In this document: one piece after another, positions 1-5,507 of the stretch
Position numbering within the stretch: the stretch's first letter is position 1
Layout of the letters: every line of letters begins with the position of its first letter
Assembly: GCA_016704895.1 (NCBI GenBank)
Contig: JADIZG010000058.1
Location: forward strand, 1-10,391
Direction: 5' to 3'
DNA: 10,391 nucleotides
DNA from: Betaproteobacteria bacterium
GTDB taxonomy: Bacteria > Pseudomonadota > Gammaproteobacteria > Burkholderiales > Casimicrobiaceae
The notes under the pieces: model-generated
What the model saw: the letters and a program-made list of their open reading frames with translations, nothing else
The model's database searches: none
Told to the model about the DNA's origin: nothing
Position numbers and translations under genes: made by a program

Positions 1-1
1 T

Positions 2-1111
2 GAGCACCTCGGCTACGTCGCCGACCGGAAGCGCCTCGAGCAGTTCAGGGCCGCGATCGCGCGCACGCTGAAGCCGGGCGACCGCGTCGCCGACCTCGGG
101 TGCGGCTCCGGGGTGCTCGGCCTCCTCTGCCTGCAGGCAGGCGCGTCGCACGTCGTCGCGATCGATTCGACGGCCATGATCGAGGTCGCGCGCCAGACGA
201 TGGCGCGCGCGGGCCTCGCCGACCGCTGCACCTTCGTCCACGCGCGCTCGCACCGGGCGACGCTCGACGAACCGGTCGACGTCGTGATCTGCGATCACGT
301 CGGCTACTTCGGATTCGACTACGGCATCGTGCGCACGATGCAGGACGCGCGAGCGCGGTTCCTCGCGCCCGGCGGCCGCGTGATCCCGGGCCGCATCCGA
401 CTGAAGATTGCCGCGGTCGAGTCGGACGCCGCACGCGCGAAGGTGGACCGCTGGCGCGCGGAGGGCGTGCCCGACGAGTTCCACTGGCTGCAACGCCACG
501 CGGCGAACCTCGAGCACGCGGTCACGCTCCCGCGCGACGCGCTGCTCGGCCCGCCGTCGGATCTCGGCGAGATCGACCTTCGTGCCGACCAGCCCGATTT
601 CTTCCGCTGGACCGCGACGTTGCGCATCGAGCGCGACGGCATGCTGCACGGACTCGCGGGCTGGTTCGAGTGCGAGCTCGCCGACGGCGTCGCGATGACC
701 AACTCGCCGCTCTCGGACGACAGGATCGACCGGTCGCAGGCGTTCCTCCCGATCGAGGAACCGGTGGCCGTTCGTCCCGGCGACACGATAAACGCCACCG
801 TGATGGCGCGGCCGGACGATCACCTGATCGCGTGGGTCGTCGAGATTGCGTCGACGGGCCGGCGGTTCAGCCACTCGACGTGGCCGGCGATGCCGTCGCT
901 GCCGTCGGACCTGATCCGCTCGCGCCCCGAGCACGTGCCGCGACTCTCCCGCGAGGGACGGGCCGCGGTCGTCGTGCTCGGTTACTGCGACAGCAGGCGA
1001 ACCGTGCGCGAGATCGAGGAAGCCGTGCTGCGCGACCATCCCGACCTGTTCCCCACGCGCGACGAGACCGCGCGCTTCGTCGCGCACGTGCTCGGGCGGG
1101 ACACCGCGTAG
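2..1111 (+). CDS. PRMT-like SAM methyltransferase with C-terminal PqqD-like domain (5' partial)
   Basis: The reading frame is open from the window edge, so the true start lies upstream; 369 codons are visible before the TAG at 1109-1111. The first 20 residues (G-Y-x-x-D-x-x-R at the front) resemble the helix that precedes the Rossmann core in protein arginine methyltransferases. Residues about 30-42 are SAM motif I (VADLGCGSGVLGL), followed by the acidic end of strand 2 (VVAID). After V-I-C-D-H-V-G-Y-F comes a beta-barrel-like half with H-G-L-A-G-W-F, as in PRMTs. However, the PRMT double-Glu loop reads D...D and the THW loop is absent, so arginine is unlikely to be the target. The last 65 residues or so (R-R-T-V-R-E-I, then a helical tail) look like a PqqD/RRE winged helix, which binds leader peptides in RiPP pathways. 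The gene overlaps the next start by one base (TAGTG), so translation is probably coupled. The fold call is firm; the PqqD call is moderate; the substrate is inferred. Confidence 0.82.
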   Translation, partial: EHLGYVADRKRLEQFRAAIARTLKPGDRVADLGCGSGVLGLLCLQAGASHVVAIDSTAMIEVARQTMARAGLADRCTFVHARSHRATLDEPVDVVICDHVGYFGFDYGIVRTMQDARARFLAPGGRVIPGRIRLKIAAVESDAARAKVDRWRAEGVPDEFHWLQRHAANLEHAVTLPRDALLGPPSDLGEIDLRADQPDFFRWTATLRIERDGMLHGLAGWFECELADGVAMTNSPLSDDRIDRSQAFLPIEEPVAVRPGDTINATVMARPDDHLIAWVVEIASTGRRFSHSTWPAMPSLPSDLIRSRPEHVPRLSREGRAAVVVLGYCDSRRTVREIEEAVLRDHPDLFPTRDETARFVAHVLGRDTA

Positions 1112-1965
1112 TGGTCGACCTCGACATCGCGGCGGCGCGTCCGCAGGCGCCGCTGCCCACCCCGTTCTACACCTGGGCGCTGCCCGACGGCGCGCCGTGG
1201 ACCGATTTCCACCGCGAGCACGGCGGCTACCTGCTGCGCTTCCCCGGCCTGGCGGACTTCCACGTGTCGGCGGACGCGAAACGCGTGACCTGCCATCCGG
1301 TGCCCGGCACGTCGGACGCCGTCGTGCAGCACCTCCACCTGAACCAGGTGCTGCCGCTCGCGCTGTCCAAGCAGGGCAGCCTCGTGTTCCATGCGAGCGC
1401 GGTCGAAGTCGACGGCGGCGCGATCGCGTTCGCCGGCGTGTCCGGACGCGGCAAGTCGACGCTCGCGGCGAGCTTCGCGATCGCCGGCTTTCGCTTTCTC
1501 ACCGACGACGGGCTCGTCGTCGAGCCGGCGGACCGGGGGCACGTCGTGCTGCCGAGCCACCCGTCGATCCGGCTGTGGGAGGACAGCGAGGAAGCGCTGA
1601 TCGCGCCCGGCACGGCGACAGCGCCCGCCGTCGACTACACGTCGAAGGCGCGGTTCCTCGCCGGCGACCGGCTGCGCTTCTGCGACGAGCGGCGGCCGTT
1701 GCGGCGCGTGTATTTCCTCGGCGACGGCGGCGTGCCCGGCATCGCGTTCCGGCAGCTTTCGGGCACCGACGCGATGATCGAGTGGGTCAGGCACTCGTTC
1801 CTGCTGGACGTCGAGGAGAAGCCGCGCCTCGCCTCCCACTTCGACCAGGTCGCGAAGCTCGCGAACGAGCCGATCCACTTCGCGCTCGACTATCCGAGGC
1901 GCTACGAGGATCTCGCGCGCGTGCGCGCGGCGATCGTCGAGCATGCGCGAAAAGCGTCGGGCTGA
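1111..1965 (+). CDS. HprK-related serine kinase-like P-loop protein
   Basis: A 284-residue protein starting at GTG 1111, inside the previous stop codon. It has the HPr kinase/phosphorylase C-terminal core: F-H-A-S-A-V near residue 93, a Walker A loop GVSGRGKST at about 109-117, and F-L-T-D-D-G-L near 129-134, the acidic pair expected after the P-loop helix. The N-terminal 90 residues are not the DRTGG domain of true HprK, and no HPr or PTS gene is nearby. This matches the HprK-related kinases linked to PqqD-like proteins and RiPP clusters; in lasso-peptide clusters such as that of paeninodin, a relative phosphorylates the peptide's C-terminal serine. ATP-dependent phosphorylation of a peptide or partner protein is inferred here. 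The last codons (gcg tcg ggc tga) lie inside a REP-like hairpin, and the stop is in its loop. Confidence 0.85.
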   Translation: MVDLDIAAARPQAPLPTPFYTWALPDGAPWTDFHREHGGYLLRFPGLADFHVSADAKRVTCHPVPGTSDAVVQHLHLNQVLPLALSKQGSLVFHASAVEVDGGAIAFAGVSGRGKSTLAASFAIAGFRFLTDDGLVVEPADRGHVVLPSHPSIRLWEDSEEALIAPGTATAPAVDYTSKARFLAGDRLRFCDERRPLRRVYFLGDGGVPGIAFRQLSGTDAMIEWVRHSFLLDVEEKPRLASHFDQVAKLANEPIHFALDYPRRYEDLARVRAAIVEHARKASG

Positions 1966-2187
1966 AGCCCGACCCACAACCCCTCCCTGGGTCGGCCTAG
2001 GCCGACGCGGGTCGGCCTTCAGGCCGACGGGTCGCTTTCCTGGGGTCGGCCTACTGGGGCTGACGCCGACGGGGCGCCTCCTGTGGGTCGGCCTTCAGGC
2101 CGACAGGGTCCTCGATGCGAAAAGCGTCGGGCTGAAGCCCGACCCACAACCTCCCGCGGCACCCTGTGGGTCGGCCTTCAGGCCGAC
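1956..2187. repeat. REP-like hairpin array A, between the kinase gene and brnTA1
   Basis: Perfect or near-perfect 18-nt hairpins occur at 1956-1973 (GTCGGGC-TGAA-GCCCGAC), 2011-2028 (GTCGGCC-TTCA-GGCCGAC), 2087-2104, 2126-2143 and 2170-2187. A 16-nt version with only TA in the loop is at 1991-2006, and a decayed copy spans about 2045-2070. One orientation is followed by CCACA and the other preceded by TGTGG. A 35-bp segment at 1947-1981, which includes the last kinase codons, recurs exactly at 2117-2151. The array contains no gene and holds the stop codons of both flanking genes. Confidence 0.9.
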
Positions 2188-2465
2188 GACGATCGCGACG
2201 CCTTTCTGCGCTTGTTCGACCGCGCGGCCGAGTCGCGCTCGTGAAGTTCGGCGTACGCGTCGAGCAGCCGCCGGATCATCCGTTGGTACTGCGTGTTGCG
2301 CTCGCCGGCTTCCCGCTTGAAGAAGTCGACGCTGCGTTTGCTGAGCGCAAGCGTGACTTTCACGCCCTCCTCGCGGAACGCGAGATCGTCCGGCGACGGG
2401 AGGAAATCCGCGACCACCCTCGGATCGCCGATCGGCTCATCGGTGTACTTGATTTTCGCGCCCAT
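2178..2465 (-). CDS. brnA: BrnA-type (CopG/RHH) antitoxin, module 1
   Basis: A 95-residue protein with ATG at 2465. The N-terminus K-I-K-Y-T-D-E-P followed by D-F-L-P-S-P is typical of antitoxins paired with BrnT. The segment from about residue 36 (V-K-V-T-L-A-L-S) through Q-Y-Q-R-M-I-R-R-L-L-D-A-Y is a ribbon-helix-helix DNA-binding fold, which should bind and neutralise BrnT and repress the operon. The start lies 29 nt inside the end of brnT, so translation is coupled. After D-A-Y there is a low-complexity basic and serine-rich tail of about 20 residues. It ends in the loop of the hairpin at 2170-2187, which suggests the natural C-terminus was replaced when the repeat arrived. Confidence 0.85.
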   Translation of the reverse strand: MGAKIKYTDEPIGDPRVVADFLPSPDDLAFREEGVKVTLALSKRSVDFFKREAGERNTQYQRMIRRLLDAYAELHERDSAARSNKRRKASRSSSA

Positions 2466-2727
2466 GGATCTGCTTTCCCTTGCGCCAGTAGCCTGCGCCG
2501 ATGATGCGGATCACGCCGGCGCGATAGGTGAATCGCACGGTCAGGATACCGGCGCCCACTCGTCCGAAGCAGAAGTACCGCGGCTCAATCGAGCTGTGCG
2601 CGGTATCGAGCGCAATCACGCGATGGCGATCGGTGAAGGCCGATTGCGCGATGGCGAAACCGACGCCATGCTTCAGGCGGTTCGCGCGATCCTTGGCGCG
2701 GTCCCACTCGAATCGAGTCTTGCCCAA
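2437..2727 (-). CDS. brnT: BrnT family toxin, module 1
   Basis: A 96-residue protein. F-E-W-D-x-x-K-x-x-x-N-x-x-K-H-G-V near the N-terminus is the BrnT signature. The end (I-R-I-I-G-A-G-Y-W-R-K-G) matches a subfamily in which this segment replaces the usual R-I-I-S-A-R-x-A. BrnT toxins are RelE-fold ribonucleases that arrest translation. The start used is TTG 2727 with an AGGA element six bases upstream. No in-frame ATG lies between this TTG and the AT-rich leader, although the frame is open a little further up. Gene order is toxin then antitoxin, overlapping brnA by 29 nt. Confidence 0.87.
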   Translation of the reverse strand: MGKTRFEWDRAKDRANRLKHGVGFAIAQSAFTDRHRVIALDTAHSSIEPRYFCFGRVGAGILTVRFTYRAGVIRIIGAGYWRKGKQIHGRENQVHR

Positions 2728-2745
2728 CGGGGATCCTACATCGAA

Positions 2746-2764
2746 GCCATATAAATCGCCATAT
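2746..2764 (-). promoter_or_regulatory. candidate BrnA1 operator: direct repeat GCCATAT
   Basis: GCCATAT occurs at 2746-2752 and 2758-2764, with a period of 12, in the only AT-rich stretch upstream of brnT1. Tandem short sites are typical of RHH repressors, so this is a reasonable autoregulatory operator. No convincing -35/-10 pair could be fixed. The role is inferred from position only. Confidence 0.35.
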
Positions 2765-2908
2765 TTTTTGCTGGCGCTGCATCGAGCGACCCGGCGTGGG
2801 CACGGCGGGCCGCCCGCTCGAGAGAGGTCGCCCAGCTGCTGCCCCGTTCACTTGTAGCGCCTTGGGCGTGCGATGGGACATCGTCCCGATGGACGAGGCC
2901 TGAGAGGC

Positions 2909-3068
2909 GTCGGGCTGAGGCCCGACCCACAGAGGCTGCTTGTGGGTCGGCCTTCAGGCCGACGGAGTTCCGCGAGCCGGGCGGGGGGCCAGGGTACATG
3001 GCAGGAGAGGCGTCGGGCTGAAGCCCGACCCACAGGGCGTTGCGTTGTGGGTCGGCCTTCAGGCCGAC
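2909..3068. repeat. tandem pair of BIME-like composite repeats
   Basis: Two similar head-to-head pairs of hairpins lie in tandem. Pair one has 2909-2926 (loop TGAG) and 2946-2963; pair two has 3012-3029 (loop TGAA) and 3051-3068. In each, GTCGGGC-loop-GCCCGAC plus CCACA faces TGTGG plus GTCGGCC-TTCA-GGCCGAC across a short linker. Each pair is preceded by GAGAGGC. The inward-facing arrangement resembles the paired REPs (BIMEs) of other bacteria. No gene is visible within it. Confidence 0.88.
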
Positions 3069-3534
3069 GGGGTCAGCGGCCTCACCCCGCCACCAGCGAC
3101 ACCGCGCGCTTCGGGACGCTTGAGCTTGACCATGAGGTGTCCAGGTGCATCGCGAGGGGCGGGGAGGGATCCCGGCCCCGCCGCGACCTGGCGAACGTCA
3201 CGGCGACGCGACCCGAGTGGGTGTCGCCACAGCCCGGGCCACCATTCCGCATGCGCTGAGCAGCGCCAGGCGGTGAGCCCGGGACGCGTCGTCGACCACA
3301 CGCCCGCTTGGAGCCGGCTTCCGCAGGGGGGGCGCCCTGCAGCCGCGGGCAGCGGGCACAGCACTCCCGATGCCTGTGTTCGGGTAGGGGTCTGCCAGGC
3401 CTCCGGAATGGAACCATTTGGTTCCATGCCCGCGTCAACGGCGATGTGCAGGCCGCCTGACACGATGAAGCTCACCCCACTGGACCCATGGGGTCAGACC
3501 CGGATGAATCAACGGATCCGATCCCATTGCGCGA
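3069..3534. other. 466-nt stretch without a recognisable gene
   Basis: Open frames exist on both strands because stop codons are rare at this GC content, but none gives a recognisable motif or a plausible start context. The stretch contains a perfect hairpin at 3408-3427 (ATGGAACC-ATTT-GGTTCCAT) with no following T-run, and a copy of the GGGTCAGACCC repeat near its right end. It may be a decayed gene or mobile-element remnant; I could not identify it. Confidence 0.5.
3487..3529. repeat. GGGTCAGACCC-type imperfect hairpin, copy 1
   Basis: The left arm at 3487-3503 reads CATGGGGTCAGACCCGG. The right arm, reverse complemented from 3513-3529, reads CAATGGGATCGGATCCG. They match at 13 of 17 positions, allowing one wobble. 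The left arm plus ATGAA is shared with the hairpin at 4266-4310, so this is a two-copy family unrelated to the GTCGGGC hairpins. It sits next to the 3' end of the RelE/ParE toxin gene. Confidence 0.65.
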
Positions 3535-3807
3535 TCAGGAAGCCCCCCGATACACCTCGCGACGGTGCCCGACCTTGATGACGTCGATGGTCCGCCCGGC
3601 GTCGTCGATCGCATAGACGACGCGGTACTGCCCCTGCCGTACCCGGTAGAGGCCGGAAGGACCGGTGAGCTTCTCGCAGCCCGGAGGCCGCGGCTCGGTG
3701 GCGAGCGCCAGTATCCGGCCGACGACACTCCCACGGTCCCGCTTGGTTCCGATGGCCCGGATCTCCTTCGCGGCCGACGTCTTGATCAGCAGCCTATATC
3801 CGGCCAC
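3535..3807 (-). CDS. RelE/ParE family toxin
   Basis: A 90-residue protein with GTG at 3807 and a GAGG ribosome-binding site a few bases upstream. The order is Y-R-L-L-I-K-T-S-A-A-K-E-I-R, then L-A-x-E-P-R-P-x-G-C-x-K-L-T-G, then L-Y-R-V-R-Q-G-Q-Y-R-V-V-Y-A-I-D and a final I-x-V-I-K-V-G-H-R-x-x-V-Y-R. This is the classic RelE/ParE fold with its basic catalytic strand and C-terminal Arg/Tyr. Most relatives are ribosome-dependent mRNA interferases (RelE); ParE members poison gyrase, and sequence alone does not settle which this is. The gene overlaps its antitoxin by 14 nt. Confidence 0.9.
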   Translation of the reverse strand: MAGYRLLIKTSAAKEIRAIGTKRDRGSVVGRILALATEPRPPGCEKLTGPSGLYRVRQGQYRVVYAIDDAGRTIDVIKVGHRREVYRGAS

Positions 3808-4024
3808 GTTTCCTCAAGTCGCGAACGAGCGATTCGAACGAGACGCTCGGCTCCGACTTGCGCTTGTCGAACGCGGCGAGGTCTTCAGCGTCCTCGGCCA
3901 AGGCGAGCTTGACGGCGTCGTTGACCATGTCGGAGATCGACCGATCCGTGGCGGCGGCCCTGAGGCGAAGCGCCTGGTGGACCTCGGCGTCGAAATAGAT
4001 CGTGGCGCGTTTGGAATTGTCCAT
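3794..4024 (-). CDS. ribbon-helix-helix antitoxin of the RelE/ParE module
   Basis: About 76 residues from ATG 4024; an in-frame GTG at 4030 would add two residues. An early strand (R-A-T-I-Y-F-D) and D-A-E-V-H-Q-A-L-R-L-R-A-A-A-T-D-R-S-I-S-D-M-V-N-D-A-V form an RHH DNA-binding domain. The acidic/charged rest (S-V-S-F-E-S-L-V-R-D-L) should wrap the toxin. ATG 4024 is preferred because the predicted transcription start falls on it and neither start has a Shine-Dalgarno. The gene is first in its operon, and the palindrome just upstream is a good autorepression site. Confidence 0.87.
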   Translation of the reverse strand: MDNSKRATIYFDAEVHQALRLRAAATDRSISDMVNDAVKLALAEDAEDLAAFDKRKSEPSVSFESLVRDLRKRGRI

Positions 4025-4060
4025 TCGCACAGATTAGCGTTTTGACGTCATGACGTCAAA
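4024..4060 (-). promoter_or_regulatory. promoter and 20-bp palindromic operator of the RHH/RelE-ParE operon
   Basis: Read on the minus strand, -35 TTGACG (4059-4054) is separated by 17 bases from -10 TAATCT (4036-4031). Six bases later comes ATG 4024, so the mRNA would start at or within a base or so of the initiation codon. TTTGACGTCATGACGTCAAA at 4041-4060 is a perfect palindrome covering the -35 box and much of the spacer. An RHH dimer pair bound there would block RNA polymerase. Confidence 0.7.
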
Positions 4061-4265
4061 GCGACTGCCTGCCCGCCCACGGAGTCACAGACGGACGACG
4101 CCCGCGGGGCGTGCGGCCAACGGAGTCCGTTCCGGGTTCAACCCGGGTCCGACCCCGTCGACCCCGCAGCCGGACCCTTTCCGGCGTCGCACCCGTTCTA
4201 CCGCAGGCGTGCGCAGGCCCCCCATCGGCCCTTCGGACGAGCCCGCGCGATAATCGCGAACCAAA

Positions 4266-4310
4266 CCAATGGGATCAGACCCGGATGAAGCCCGGATCTG
4301 ACCCCATTGG
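4266..4310. repeat. GGGTCAGACCC-type hairpin, copy 2, upstream of the nucleotidyltransferase
   Basis: The arms are 4266-4284 and 4292-4310, each 19 nt, around the 7-nt loop ATGAAGC. Seventeen of 19 positions pair perfectly. The two mismatches are A-C and C-A in plus-strand RNA but become G-U wobbles in minus-strand RNA, so the minus strand folds completely. It ends 16 nt before the nucleotidyltransferase start. The preceding 205 nt (4061-4265) show no gene. Confidence 0.75.
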
Positions 4311-4326
4311 TCCCATCGGCCCACCG

Positions 4327-5494
4327 ATGCCCGCCCCCACCCAACCCCTCCTCTGCGCGCTGCTCCGCGGCGAGGCGCCGGCATGGCCCGCGGACCCACC
4401 GGACGTCGAAGCCTTCCTCCGCGACGCGCGCTACCACGGCGTCACGCCGCTGCTCGACGCGCATTTCCGGACATTGGTGTCTGACCCCCAAGTCGAGGAC
4501 CGCTGGCCCGACGCGATCCGCCGTGCGTGCCGGGACGACGCGCTGCTCCAGTCGATGCGGGAACTCGTGTACCGGACCGAGCTCGTCGGCGTGCTGGCGG
4601 AGTTGGCGAAGGCCGGCATCGCCCCGCTGATCCTCAAGGGCACCGCACTCGCGCACAGCCACTACCCGTCGCCGGCGCTGCGCCCGCGCGGCGACGCCGA
4701 CCTGCTGATTCCCGAGTCGCAGCCACCCGACCGCCGCCGTCCTCGACCGCCTGGGCTATGCGCGAGGCAGGGGCGTCACCGGAGCGCTCATCTCGTACGA
4801 GGCGAACTGGAGCCGCGACACGGCCGCCGGGATCACGCACAACCTCGACGTCCACTGGCGCGTCAACAACTCGCAGATCCTCGCGAAGCTCCTGACCCGC
4901 GACGAGCTCGCCGCACGCGCCACGCCGGTTCCCGCGCTCGGCCCGAACGCGCGCGCGCTTTGCCCGGTGCACGCGCTCCTCCTCGCCTGCATGCATCGCG
5001 CGGGACACGCGAACGCGCCGTACTACTCGGACGGCCGCGCCTATCTCGGCGGCGATCGCCTGATCTGGCTTTGGGACATCCACCTGCTCGTCACCCGGAT
5101 GTCGGACGACGAGCTCGCGGAGTTCGTCGCGCTCGCCGCCGCGAAGCAATTGAAGGCGATCTGCCTCGACGGCCTCGACGCCTGCATCGAGCGGTTCGCG
5201 ACGCCCGTCGCGCCGTCGGTCCTCGCCGGGCTCGCTCACGTCGGCCGCACCGAGCCCTCCGCGCGCTACCTGAGCGGCGGACGCACGCGCCAGATGATCG
5301 GCGACTTCCTCGCGCTCGACGGCGTCGCGCAGCGCGCGCGCTGGCTGAAGGAGCTGGCGTTCCCGCCGGCCGACTACATGCGCGGCAAGTACCCGGACGC
5401 CGCGACGCACTGGCTGCCGGTGCTCTACGCCCGCCGCGGGCTGCACGGCCTGTGGCGACTCGCCGCGGGCCGCGCGGGCGGCCACCCGCACTGA
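4327..5494 (+). CDS. uncharacterised-family nucleotidyltransferase (NTP_transf_5-like), frameshifted as read
   Basis: The N-terminal part starts at ATG 4327 (no clear ribosome-binding site). It contains the nucleotidyltransferase core at residues about 103-128: L-K-G-T-A-L-A-H, then Y-P-S-P-A-L-R-P-R and D-A-D-L-L-I, which gives the metal-binding aspartates. After about 4730 the frame must move by one base to continue. The second frame gives L-D-R-L-G-Y, N-L-D-V-H-W (4841-4858) and a helical half ending at TGA 5492-5494. Joined, the protein has about 388 residues, normal for this family. Members accompany HprK-like kinases and exporters in lasso/RiPP clusters; the pseudomycoidin cluster member acts after phosphorylation of the peptide. 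Transfer to a phosphorylated peptide is inferred. The ABC gene begins 13 nt downstream. The shift may be a sequencing error or a real lesion. Confidence 0.8.
4715..4732 (+). other. frameshift site in the nucleotidyltransferase gene
   Basis: Coding similarity runs in one frame through D-L-L-I-P-E-S and resumes one base over at A-V-L-D-R-L-G-Y. Removing one C from the CCC at 4726-4728 would restore P-T-A-A-V-L-D-R-L-G-Y. The event is a one-base gain or two-base loss in a C-rich run. Confidence 0.75.
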
Positions 5495-5507
5495 CCGCGC
5501 GCCGCCC

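Noticed and set aside
100..1110. A 621-codon frame fusing the region upstream of GTG 1111 to the kinase
   Set aside because: Before 1111 this frame is an arginine-rich shadow of the methyltransferase; the kinase fold begins only after the GTG inside the methyltransferase stop.
2764..2769. Run of T's as a rho-independent terminator
   Set aside because: There is no stable GC hairpin directly before the T-run; the AT-rich stretch is better explained as the brnTA1 promoter region.
3059..3475. 138-codon minus-strand frame starting M-S-F-I-V-S-G-G
   Set aside because: No recognisable domain; its composition looks like noncoding GC-rich sequence and its end runs into the adjacent hairpin repeat.
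4247..4252. GATAAT as a -10 box for the nucleotidyltransferase/exporter genes
   Set aside because: No acceptable -35 element lies 16-18 bases upstream, so a promoter call cannot be supported.
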